A stretch of DNA of 25,277 bases from Candidatus Saccharibacteria bacterium UBA6575 (GCA_002434005.1 DJJF01000038.1:7104-32380), one strand, 5' to 3'; counted from the stretch's first letter, positions 15,617 to 21,795 are shown. Translations and numbers: made by a program. The notes: generated by a model not told the origin, from the letters alone.

Positions 15617-15876
15617 GATTTATCCGCCTCTAGCGTTAACCGCCAGGTTAACCGTTCCGCATCTAACTCCAAACGGTAGTCAGCCCCGCCGTCGGTAACG
15701 TCGAACATGTGCAGTATGCGCTTACCTTGCACGCTCGGGTGGCGAAGGCCTATTTCAGTAATTTCAACTACTCGGCCGCTCGAGCGTCGAAATTTTACCG
15801 GCACGCATGGGTTTAGACCTGTGCCAAACGTCGCAACTACGTCTACTCGTTCATCTAAAAAAGTTTCGTCATTCAT
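15613..15876 (-). CDS. Small protein coupled to the Y-family polymerase (87 aa)
   Basis: A beta-rich, charged protein with the central stretch CVPVKFRRSSGRVVEITEIG, then the segment VQGKRILHMFDVTDGGADYRLELD and a Trp-containing end (ERLTWRLTLEADKS). It resembles the short DUF6504-like proteins encoded beside Y-family polymerases in Actinobacteria; the similarity is judged by eye and the role is unknown. The start at 15876 is chosen over an upstream ATG at 15948 because GGAGAA lies 5 nt before it, while 15948 has no SD. Its stop overlaps the polymerase start, so the two are coupled. Confidence 0.75.
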   Translation of the reverse strand: MNDETFLDERVDVVATFGTGLNPCVPVKFRRSSGRVVEITEIGLRHPSVQGKRILHMFDVTDGGADYRLELDAERLTWRLTLEADKS

Positions 15877-16049
15877 ATAATTCTCCAAGATACTTAGAGA
15901 AACGATTCCTGTGTGAATTGTTCGCCCGTTTTCTTTAGCCCGTTTCATAGCTGAGAATCCGAAGACGATTGAATGACGATGTCGTAAGGGACGCTTTGCT
16001 CGTATGTACGAAGGGTAGGGGAGCTAGTGTGTGTTACGAATCTATCATT

Positions 16050-16078
16050 AGTATATACCTCTGCTGAAAGAGTGTCAA
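16050..16078 (-). promoter_or_regulatory. Promoter of the polymerase operon, TTGACA-17-TATACT
   Basis: TTGACA (16078-16073), a 17-nt spacer and TATACT (16055-16050), close to the sigma-70 consensus. The expected start near 16043 leaves a leader of about 165 nt before 15876. The leader holds a CGTA-N2-TACG inverted motif near 15998-16011 that could be a regulatory site, and a four-codon ATG reading frame at its very start. Confidence 0.8.
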
Positions 16079-16114
16079 AAATATATTTAACTAAATAGTT
16101 AAATATATTTTTGA
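16075..16114. repeat. Perfect 40-nt AT-rich palindrome (18-bp arms, 4-nt centre)
   Basis: Arms 16075-16092 and 16097-16114 are exact inverted copies, with centre AAAT. The core reads TTTAACT-AAAT-AGTTAAA. It begins 6 nt after the dipZ-like stop and ends over the -35 box of the polymerase promoter. It could be a terminator (A-tract, stem, U-tract on either strand), an operator of MarR type, an AT-rich UP-like element, or a combination. Confidence 0.9.
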
Positions 16115-16120
16115 ATGCAC

Positions 16121-17824
16121 CTAGCTTCCGAATGTAAACGCATTCAGCTGTACGCCTTGGGGCACTGTTAGTTCTAGTATGTTATCTTTTTGGAAGGTTT
16201 TAAACTTCACTGCACGGTATAGCCGAGCTTCACTAATAGCAATATTCGAATTATGTACGTCACTGCCCATAGAGTTAGTTTGGCTAATAGGCTGACCATT
16301 TAAAGTTACTTGGATTTGCTTACCTTGACCGTCACCCGATGTTACAAAATACATCTCTTTAGCAGCGAACCTAAACTTCAGTGTTGATCCACTCACAGCC
16401 TTAATGCCTTCGGCAGATACCTCCCAGTTGCCGGCCAGTGTCCAATCATCAATATTTTTTAGTTCACCTGGTGTGAAGGTTTTAATACCAGTGCCAGCAG
16501 TTACAAGAGGCGTACCTACAAAATTCGAGGCTCGTTTAGTACCTAGATATGTCTCAGGACTCTGGGCGTCACTTACTGGCACCGAGCCATCTAATGCTCT
16601 TGTGGTTCGCTCCGGCACTCTCCCGCCATTTTCTGCGAGCAACGTACGAATTGCCTGTTCAGTTTCTTTATATTCACCCTCCCCACCATGGTATCGACGC
16701 ACTTTGCCCTCTTTGTCTAGCAAATAGGTGCCTGGCCAATACTGGTTCTGGAAGGCGTTCCAGGTTGAAAAATTATTATCGAGTGCAATTGGATACTCTA
16801 GGCCTGCCTTTTTTACCGCGTCCTGTACATTTTTAGAGTTCTTTTCGAACGAAAACTCCGGTGCATGTAGACCAATAATCACAAAATCGCTATCTTTATA
16901 GGTTGCGTACCAATCCTTTAGGTATGGCTGAGTACGAATACAGTTAATGCAGCTATAAGTCCAAAAATCGATGAGTACCACTTTTCCTTTTAAGTCTTTA
17001 TTAGTAAGTGGTTCGGAGTTGATCCAGTTCGTTAGTCCAGTAAACTCAGGCGCATCGTAGGCATCCACGTTCAGTATGCCCTGACCATTGGTTTTAGTTG
17101 CATTTGGAATCAGCGTTGATGAGAATGAATCAAAGTCGAACGGTGTATGAGTACTCACATATGTTTGCAGCTTTTTATCAAACCCTGTCACAATCAGTAA
17201 TCCAACAACTACAAATATCACGGCAATTGTACGAATAAACCAGCCCTTTGGATTAGCAATAAACTTGATTCGCTTTAGGAAGCGTTGACCCAGATACCCA
17301 ATCAGTAACAGCATTAAACTGAGGCCAATAACATAGGCAATTATGTATACCATAGCCTCTGCAAAGTTGACGGGTAAGACTGTAGCAATGATATAGGCGT
17401 ACACCGGGCTGCAGCTACTGAACACTGGGCCAAGTGCGGCACCAGTTATAACCGCTCCAAGATATCTACCCTTACCTCCAGCTTGGCCAAGTAATTGCTG
17501 GCTCTTCGCTTGAAGATTAAGCCTAGCAATAATTCCGTCGTATAAACTTGGGAAAAATAACGCTATGCCCAAAATAATCAGTATGCCACCGCTAATAATC
17601 GTGAATATGGCTGGGGGTATATCGATAAATAATGTAGTTGCCTTTAGTAGTACCGTGAATACTATTAGACTAGCAGCCAGGCTCGCAGCAATGATTAAGG
17701 GACGCTTTTTGTCGTCCACCTTTCCACTTATCGACCCGCCAATAATTACAGGCAGTAAGGGCAGTACGCAAGGTGCAAGTACAGTAATCATGCCTGCGAT
17801 AAACGATCCAATAAGTAAAAACAT
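16121..17824 (-). CDS. dipZ: DipZ-like protein: CcdA/DsbD membrane domain, thioredoxin domain, C-terminal beta domain
   Basis: Moves reducing power across the membrane to extracytoplasmic thiols. The CcdA-type membrane domain spans about 1-215 with its paired cysteines at Cys19 (APCVLP) and Cys138 (SSCSP). A linker follows, then a TlpA/thioredoxin domain (about 255-400) with WTYSCINC (Cys292, Cys295). The last 150 residues form a beta-sandwich resembling the carbohydrate-binding-like C-terminus of mycobacterial DipZ. All four redox cysteines are present, so it should be functional. The start at 17824 has an AAAGGA SD. It is downstream of the FAS1 gene with an 83-nt gap that contains a hairpin, so both may share a promoter near 18621. 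Confidence 0.93.
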   Translation of the reverse strand: MFLLIGSFIAGMITVLAPCVLPLLPVIIGGSISGKVDDKKRPLIIAASLAASLIVFTVLLKATTLFIDIPPAIFTIISGGILIILGIALFFPSLYDGIIARLNLQAKSQQLLGQAGGKGRYLGAVITGAALGPVFSSCSPVYAYIIATVLPVNFAEAMVYIIAYVIGLSLMLLLIGYLGQRFLKRIKFIANPKGWFIRTIAVIFVVVGLLIVTGFDKKLQTYVSTHTPFDFDSFSSTLIPNATKTNGQGILNVDAYDAPEFTGLTNWINSEPLTNKDLKGKVVLIDFWTYSCINCIRTQPYLKDWYATYKDSDFVIIGLHAPEFSFEKNSKNVQDAVKKAGLEYPIALDNNFSTWNAFQNQYWPGTYLLDKEGKVRRYHGGEGEYKETEQAIRTLLAENGGRVPERTTRALDGSVPVSDAQSPETYLGTKRASNFVGTPLVTAGTGIKTFTPGELKNIDDWTLAGNWEVSAEGIKAVSGSTLKFRFAAKEMYFVTSGDGQGKQIQVTLNGQPISQTNSMGSDVHNSNIAISEARLYRAVKFKTFQKDNILELTVPQGVQLNAFTFGS

Positions 17825-17852
17825 GGGGAATCCTTTCGGGATTAGTATGGCG

Positions 17853-17888
17853 CGAATCCCCTCACCGTAGTAGTGGGAAGGGGATTCG
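17853..17888 (-). terminator. Hairpin between the FAS1 and dipZ-like genes
   Basis: CGAATCCCC (17853-17861) and GGGGATTCG (17880-17888) form nine perfect pairs. No U-tract follows on the minus strand, so read-through attenuation is more likely than full stop. The bases TCCCC just before the dipZ ATG can pair with GGGGA of one arm, allowing a competing fold; this is speculative. Confidence 0.45.
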
Positions 17889-17907
17889 GAAACTGCCAGG
17901 TACTCTA

Positions 17908-18537
17908 TTAACTCTTTGGCATCATGACGCTCTTGACAACGTGAGTTACACCGTTTGAAGAGATTACATCAGTGGTTTCAATGTCGATTGTGTTGCCACT
18001 TGCGTCCATTAACTTTACCGCATTGTCCTTTAGAACAGGCATCAGCATTTGGCCTTGAACGGTCGTCAATGCTTCGCCCTTTTGTGCCATAACCTTTAGG
18101 TCAGCACTTGTGTAAGTTCCTGGTACGACGTGATACGTAAGGATTGTCTTAAGCTGCTCAACGTTAGCTTCTTCTTGCAAGCTGGCTACCGTTTCGGATG
18201 GGAGTTTAGCAAATGCATCGTTATCAGGTGCAAATACCGTAAATGGACCATCGCTCTTAAGCGTGTCAACCAGGCCGGCTTTCTGTACGAGGCTCACAAC
18301 TGTTGTAACGTTTTTAGCGTTCACTGCGTTATCAACGATGTCCTTATCTTTCACCATCTTGGCGCCGCCAACGGTTACACCGTCAGATTCGTCATCCATG
18401 CTCATAGATGTACTGCTATTAGATTTAGTGTCATTTGTGTTCATGTTGCCGGCAGCGTACCCAACGCCACCACCGATTGCGAGACCGAGCACCATAGTGA
18501 CGATTGCAACGACTACTTTATTTCCGTGAGATTCCAT
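17908..18537 (-). CDS. Membrane-anchored fasciclin (FAS1) domain protein
   Basis: Extracytoplasmic adhesion-type protein. The 209-residue protein has an N-terminal membrane helix (about 8-29, Gly/Ala-rich) used as uncleaved anchor or signal, a Ser/Thr/Asp-rich linker (30-60) and one FAS1 domain (about 65-207). Both FAS1 signatures are clear: the H1 block with FTVFAPDNDAFAKLP and the YH-containing H2 block with LTYHVVPGTYTSADL, ending in the strand ISSNGVTHVVKSVMMP. A strong SD, AAGGAGG, precedes the ATG. FAS1 proteins bind other surface molecules. Linkage to a DipZ-like thiol protein is notable because the FAS1 protein itself has no cysteine. Confidence 0.93.
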   Translation of the reverse strand: MESHGNKVVVAIVTMVLGLAIGGGVGYAAGNMNTNDTKSNSSTSMSMDDESDGVTVGGAKMVKDKDIVDNAVNAKNVTTVVSLVQKAGLVDTLKSDGPFTVFAPDNDAFAKLPSETVASLQEEANVEQLKTILTYHVVPGTYTSADLKVMAQKGEALTTVQGQMLMPVLKDNAVKLMDASGNTIDIETTDVISSNGVTHVVKSVMMPKS

Positions 18538-18540
18538 ATG

Positions 18541-18632
18541 AATCCTCCTTGAATATGGTTGATTGACGTCAGGTTTATATCGTTTTAATTAACTTTACAA
18601 ACTTAACTATCTTCTATAGTATTATATAAGTA
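18541..18632. promoter_or_regulatory. Divergent marR / FAS1-dipZ control region
   Basis: Minus-strand TATAAT (18626-18621) and plus-strand TATTAT (18620-18625) overlap, so the two directions probably compete. The region holds two direct TTAACT copies (about 18589 to 18608), an 8-bp palindrome TTAATTAA (18585-18592) and ACTAT-N5-ATAGT (18606-18620). These are reasonable operator candidates for the MarR protein. The plus -10 ends 7 nt before the marR ATG with no SD. Confidence 0.55.
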
Positions 18633-19109
18633 ATGCCTAAGTCAACAAATTTCCTTCAAACTGACATTTCCCAGATTGCAACCTATCAATCTGGGATTGC
18701 TCAGGCATCCGCTCATCGCATTATTAATAGGATCGTTTCTGATTATTTACTCAAGCATGGACTCACTGCTATGCAGTGGTTTGCACTTGGTACCATTTAC
18801 GACGCGGGTAACGAGGGTATTCGTTTATCAGACTTAACTCGTAAACTTTCGACTACTCTACCGTATGTCACTAATATGGTGGCATTACTCGAAAGCAAGG
18901 GTATGATTCGTAAAATCTCTCACTCTGGTGATTCACGTATAAAACTAGTTTCGGTAGCACCAAAGTATAAGCGCACCGTTGAAAGTATTGAGCGTGAACT
19001 GCGTGATCATATGCGCACAGCCTTATACGAAACTGATGGTATTTCGCGCGACGAATTGCAGGCATATATTGCCGTACTGTACAAAATTGTTCGGCAAAGC
19101 TCGCTATAG
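18633..19109 (+). CDS. MarR family transcriptional regulator
   Basis: Winged-helix dimer that usually represses its own gene and the divergent neighbours and is released by a ligand or oxidant. The 158 residues show an N-terminal dimer helix, the helix-turn-helix (IRLSDLTRKLSTTLPYVTNMVALLESKGMI, about 63-92) and the wing with the near-invariant Asp-Ser-Arg in HSGDSRIKLVSV (97-108). It has no cysteine, so direct thiol sensing as in OhrR is unlikely even though the divergent operon carries thiol chemistry. The ATG has no SD and sits 7 nt after a -10-like hexamer. Confidence 0.92.
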   Translation: MPKSTNFLQTDISQIATYQSGIAQASAHRIINRIVSDYLLKHGLTAMQWFALGTIYDAGNEGIRLSDLTRKLSTTLPYVTNMVALLESKGMIRKISHSGDSRIKLVSVAPKYKRTVESIERELRDHMRTALYETDGISRDELQAYIAVLYKIVRQSSL

Positions 19110-19111
19110 CT

Positions 19112-19127
19112 ACAGGTGGCCTGTTTT
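19112..19127 (+). terminator. Short hairpin with T-run after marR
   Basis: ACAGG-TGG-CCTGT followed by TTT, 3 nt after the marR stop. A small stem, but in the right place between convergent genes. Confidence 0.4.
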
Positions 19128-19134
19128 AGCCAGT

Positions 19135-19698
19135 TCATCCCGCAATCGAAACAACAAGACCACCCACCATGAATGCCGTAATCATAGCCGCTAATACGCC
19201 CGTAGAAATTTCAGGTATAAATCGTCGCCAACTACCAGCGATTCCGTGAGCATGATACTCATGCACTAGCGCGTGCCCTTTGCCTCGGCCTATAAGCCAT
19301 CTGTTGACTGGATATGCCGCAAAGAACGCGACAGTTAGCGCAATCATCATTCCAATCCAAAAAATCGGATTTACCAGCCCAGCATTCATGGCGCCAGGTA
19401 TCAATACCATTACTGCATTGTCGGTTAGTTCCATGGTTGCGATCGATAGCGTGTCTGCAGCCAATACCAGTATGAGCGCAGATCGCAAAGATAAACCAGA
19501 CTTTATAAGCGGCAAGGTTGAAAGCGTATAGCCAAATACAAACGCAAGGCCAATTGCCAGAATTATTGTTGCTGTCGAGTCTAAATCTAATGCCGTTCCT
19601 ACCATTAGGCCAAGTATCTCGCCAATCGCGCAGCCAGTCAGGCAATGAAGCGTGGTGCTCGCAGCCATAGACCGATTCGAAGACACATGATGATCCAT
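19135..19698 (-). CDS. DUF4396 family integral membrane protein
   Basis: A 187-residue protein of about five membrane helices. The N-terminal motif TLHCLTGCAIGEILG (about 16-30; His18, Cys19, Cys23, Glu27) and the later segments with AADTLSIATMELTDN, PGAMNAGL and FAAYPVNRWLIGRGKGHALVHEYH match the DUF4396 pattern. The conserved His/Cys/Glu/Met residues in or near the membrane suggest a metal or redox cofactor, but no activity is established to my knowledge. The start at 19698 lacks an SD; Met11 is a possible alternative. It faces the marR gene and is divergent from the zinc-ribbon gene. Confidence 0.85.
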   Translation of the reverse strand: MDHHVSSNRSMAASTTLHCLTGCAIGEILGLMVGTALDLDSTATIILAIGLAFVFGYTLSTLPLIKSGLSLRSALILVLAADTLSIATMELTDNAVMVLIPGAMNAGLVNPIFWIGMMIALTVAFFAAYPVNRWLIGRGKGHALVHEYHAHGIAGSWRRFIPEISTGVLAAMITAFMVGGLVVSIAG

Positions 19699-19809
19699 GC
19701 ATCAATCATCTCATATTCAGCCGTCTACAATCATTCGACTTATGCTTGCAATTTCGGCTGTTTGCACGCATATTAGCAATGATTCCAACCCCTCCGAGAA
19801 GGAACGCAC

Positions 19810-20256
19810 ATGGCAAATACAGATGCTAGCGGCAGTCCACTCTGCCGGACCTGCGGTACTCCCATGCGCCCTGCGGGGAGCTGCTTTGTCTGCGAAAGCT
19901 GCGGTTCGACCACAGCTTTTCCCACAGATGACCAGAACGTCATCACCGTTGGTGCATGCATCAACGGTCGTGTCGCTATCGAGTTCACGGGGCCACTGTC
20001 GAAGTACATCGAAGGGCTCAAGCGCTACGTCCAGCAAGTGAAGGACGTCCGCGGAAATGCCTATGTCTCGGGTGAGTCCACCATTGTTGCGAACCTCGGT
20101 TCGCGGGTGAGTCCCGAACAGGCACAAGAAGCCAGGAACCGCATCAAGGGTCGCTGCGGTGACTACCTGGGCGACGTCACTGGCCTCCTCGTGAACGTCG
20201 GCAACAAGAGCGACCGTGTCTATCTCCAGGAAGATGTGCCACCCGCAGTCGCCTGA
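19810..20256 (+). CDS. Zinc-ribbon protein of unknown function, GC-rich
   Basis: The 148-residue protein opens with a zinc ribbon: Cys12, Cys15, Cys25, Cys28, Cys31 in the spacing CxxCGxxM-CxxCxxCG. This form resembles the C-terminal ribbon of vitamin-B12-dependent ribonucleotide reductase. The remaining 110 residues (starting ITVGACINGRVAIEFTG) show alternating strands and helices with the segments LSKYIEGLKRYVQQVKD and SPEQAQEARNRIKGRCGDYLG; I do not recognise them. Codons end mostly in G or C, unlike neighbouring genes, which suggests recent transfer. SD AAGGA stands 6-7 nt before the ATG. A strong terminator follows directly, so it is a stand-alone unit. Confidence 0.88.
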   Translation: MANTDASGSPLCRTCGTPMRPAGSCFVCESCGSTTAFPTDDQNVITVGACINGRVAIEFTGPLSKYIEGLKRYVQQVKDVRGNAYVSGESTIVANLGSRVSPEQAQEARNRIKGRCGDYLGDVTGLLVNVGNKSDRVYLQEDVPPAVA

Positions 20257-20257
20257 C

Positions 20258-20312
20258 AGCCCGCACAGGAAGTTGAGCCTCGCTCCTTCCGGTGCGGGCT
20301 CTTCTTCATTTT
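20258..20312 (+). terminator. Rho-independent terminator of the zinc-ribbon gene
   Basis: AGCCCGCAC (20258-20266) pairs with GTGCGGGCT (20292-20300). Inside, after a one-base mismatch, GGAAG pairs with CTTCC. The stem is followed by a T-rich tail (20301-20312). It begins 2 nt after the stop codon. Confidence 0.85.
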
Positions 20313-20342
20313 GAGCGACTGGAGTATCGGCTAATGCATTGC

Positions 20343-20690
20343 CTATTCTTGAAATAATTCATGAGACCGAGCAAGCGCTTTGGCTGCCATGTCAGCCACA
20401 TCTTCAAGCTCATGCTCTTGTACGGGTACGTAGTCAAGGCTACTTCCGAAATCCGAGCCGTCGTCATATGTCATGGTTCCAACATCTTCAAGCTGCGCAC
20501 GAGCTCTTTCGAGTATTTTTCGAATCCCATCTCGTGCCAAGAAACTTTCGAGTCGTACTTCACGGCGTGGTCCAAATTCGGGATCTACGTACTCTGCTAA
20601 TGACGGCAGATGCCATGAGCCCTCAGTAAGCTCATCCATATCAGATAACGTCTCTCCGCCTTTACGACTTCCTTTAAACCAGCGACTCAT
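20343..20690 (-). CDS. Acidic hypothetical protein (115 aa)
   Basis: A soluble-looking protein without membrane segment or signal: a basic start (MSRWFKGSRKGGE) and then a strongly acidic body with a helix at about 50-68 (FLARDGIRKILERARAQLEDV) and a second one at about 90-112 (EHELEDVADMAAKALARSHELF). AGGAG lies 7 nt before the ATG. Tandem amphipathic helices with a Tyr/Asp-rich link (TMTYDDGSDFGSSLDYVPV) could be a binding or antitoxin-like surface, but no partner is next to it. I do not recognise the family. Confidence 0.75.
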   Translation of the reverse strand: MSRWFKGSRKGGETLSDMDELTEGSWHLPSLAEYVDPEFGPRREVRLESFLARDGIRKILERARAQLEDVGTMTYDDGSDFGSSLDYVPVQEHELEDVADMAAKALARSHELFQE

Positions 20691-20760
20691 GTCACAACTC
20701 CTAACTAAGATCTATCGTTGCTGCCTAGTAAGCGCTTCTTGAGAGTCGATGTCAACAACT

Positions 20761-20803
20761 ACCAAGAAAAAACGACCACACGGGGTGATCGTTTTTTCTT
20801 GGT
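20761..20803. terminator. Terminator of tRNA-Met (15-bp stem, usable in both directions)
   Basis: The 15-base arms (20761-20775 and 20789-20803) are perfect inverted repeats with A6/T6 tracts and a 13-nt loop that has an inner CAC/GTG pairing. On the minus strand the stem begins with ACCA, the mature 3' end of the tRNA, so the stem and the tRNA share 4 bases. Confidence 0.88.
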
Positions 20804-20876
20804 AGCAGCGACTGGGATTGAACCAGTGACCTTAGGCTTATGAGTCCTACGCTCTAACCAACTGAGCTACGCTGCC
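20800..20876 (-). tRNA. tRNA-Met (CAU), elongator type
   Basis: A full 77-nt cloverleaf with encoded CCA: acceptor GGCAGCG/CGCTGCT, D-stem GCTC/GAGC, anticodon loop CTCATAA with anticodon CAU, variable AGGTC, T-arm ACTGG/CCAGT around TTCAATC. Two pairs are non-canonical: G1-U72 and A31-G39. Pairs A4-U69 and G5-C68 do not match the C4-G69/C5-G68 identity described for tRNA-Ile(CAU), so elongator Met is preferred. Confidence 0.9.
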
Positions 20877-20893
20877 GCAAACTTACTCGGTAG

Positions 20894-20922
20894 ATTGTAG
20901 CAAATCAGATGACAGATTTCCA
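20894..20922 (-). promoter_or_regulatory. tRNA-Met promoter, TGGAAA-17-TACAAT with TGC extension
   Basis: TACAAT (20899-20894) preceded by TGC and, 17 nt further up, TGGAAA (20922-20917). The expected start is about 10 nt ahead of the mature tRNA. Confidence 0.65.
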
Positions 20923-21132
20923 GAGGTAGCTAGCGTTGCTGTGTTGATAGGGAACTGAAATAACGTATATGAGTAATCGGCTTATAGCAGTTCTATTGTT
21001 ATCAACCAAAAAAACTTGATAAAAACATTAAACCAAATGATTGAATGTTACTTACACTTTTGTGTGATCTGCTTCACACATCTACATATCTAACCATCGT
21101 ACGATTGTTACAACACTTTATAAGGAGATTAT
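20923..21132. other. Intergenic region with a CRP-like site
   Basis: AT-rich DNA between the tRNA-Met promoter and the YggT-like gene. It contains the palindromes at 21061-21080 and 21096-21105. No ORF with an SD was seen, and no convincing -35/-10 pair could be fixed for the YggT-like gene. Confidence 0.6.
21061..21080. promoter_or_regulatory. CRP/FNR-like palindrome (TGTGTGA-N6-TCACACA)
   Basis: Seven-base perfect arms around a 6-nt centre contain TGTGA-N6-TCACA, the CRP-family consensus. It lies 53 nt upstream of the YggT-like ATG. A second 10-bp palindrome, ATCGTACGAT, stands at 21096-21105. Confidence 0.6.
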
Positions 21133-21489
21133 ATGGCCGAAGAAATTCACACCACTACCGAGGAACCTGTTCGCACAACCGAAACTCGTGCTCGAGCATC
21201 TGGCGGAACTGTTGCAAAACGAGTTGTGTATTACATTGGTGGCTTTATTATCGCTATTATTGCGCTAAGGTTCCTATTTCTGATTCTTGGTGCCAATCAA
21301 GGCAGCGGATTTGTAGATTTTATTTACGGGCTAAGCGGAATATTTGTGGCGCCATTCGTAGGGATTTTTGGGGAGCCAACGTTCGGGGTATCGTATGTTG
21401 AAACAAGTTCGATTGTGGCTATTGTTGTATACGCGCTAATTACTGTCGGGATCGGTAAACTCTTCACACTTAACCGCCCGGTTAACTAA
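21133..21489 (+). CDS. YggT-like small membrane protein
   Basis: The 118-residue protein has a polar Thr/Glu-rich N-terminus (1-26), a membrane helix at about 30-52 (YYIGGFIIAIIALRFLFLILGA), a loop with FVDFIYGLSGIFVAPFVGIFG (about 60-80), which is the YGGT-family hallmark of two half-repeats, and a second helix at about 92-112. SD AAGGAG is 8 nt before the ATG. YggT proteins are linked to osmotic or division-related membrane functions, but the mechanism is not defined. It stands alone, preceded by the palindromes noted. Confidence 0.85.
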   Translation: MAEEIHTTTEEPVRTTETRARASGGTVAKRVVYYIGGFIIAIIALRFLFLILGANQGSGFVDFIYGLSGIFVAPFVGIFGEPTFGVSYVETSSIVAIVVYALITVGIGKLFTLNRPVN

Positions 21490-21514
21490 TTATTGTGCTC
21501 TAGTTCCTAATTAA

Positions 21515-21631
21515 CTAGATATCAAGTTCGATTGCTACAAGTGCTGGGTTCAATAGTCGACGCGCAACGCGGTTTTGTAAATCTTCTGAGCTATATTCTT
21601 TTGTCCAGCCGTTTTGTTCGATTGTATTCAT
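21515..21631 (-). CDS. Predicted small protein (38 aa)
   Basis: The reading frame MNTIEQNGWTKEYSSEDLQ... ends LLNPALVAIELDI. It has an AAGGA SD (10-nt spacing), a candidate promoter (TTGCTT-17-TTAAAT with TGC before the -10, 21679-21707) and no other gene on top. It has a mixed-charge amphipathic pattern (EDLQNRVARRLL) without membrane segment. No relative is known to me. The pair with the divergent operon at 21796 shares the control region. Confidence 0.5.
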   Translation of the reverse strand: MNTIEQNGWTKEYSSEDLQNRVARRLLNPALVAIELDI

Positions 21632-21678
21632 GTGGTGGTATCCTTGTACTTTTGTGTGTTTTATTTGGTGATACACTT

Positions 21679-21765
21679 ATTTAAGCATAAACTTTAAAAA
21701 AAAGCAATACCTTTTTGACATTTTGTCGAATTATTTTGCTTTTACAGATACGCTTATGCTATAAA
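21679..21765. promoter_or_regulatory. Divergent promoters for the 38-aa gene and the 21796 operon
   Basis: Minus strand: TTGCTT (21707-21702), 17 nt, TTAAAT (21684-21679). Plus strand: TTGCTT (21736-21741), 18 nt, TATAAA (21760-21765) with TGC before it. Both have the same -35 word and TGC extension. No SD is seen before the ATG at 21796. Confidence 0.5.
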
Positions 21766-21795
21766 TAATGTAGGATTCTACCTAAAAACTAACAT

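Noticed and set aside
15877..15948. Upstream ATG extension of the polymerase-linked small protein
   Set aside because: No SD at 15948, whereas GGAGAA is well placed for 15876.
15998..16011. LexA box at the polymerase promoter
   Set aside because: Only an imperfect CGTA-N2-TACG motif; it does not match the CGAAC-N4-GTTCG type, so no LexA site is called.
19259..19705. Second minus-strand ORF overlapping the DUF4396 gene
   Set aside because: Another frame of the same DNA. The DUF4396 frame has a coherent membrane pattern and conserved motifs; this one is Cys/Trp-rich noise.
19717..20127. Minus-strand ORF opposite the zinc-ribbon gene
   Set aside because: High GC opens extra frames. The plus frame has SD, zinc ribbon and terminator.
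20800..20876. Assignment as tRNA-Ile(CAU)
   Set aside because: The C4-G69/C5-G68 pairs needed for TilS recognition are missing (A4-U69, G5-C68 instead), so elongator Met fits better.
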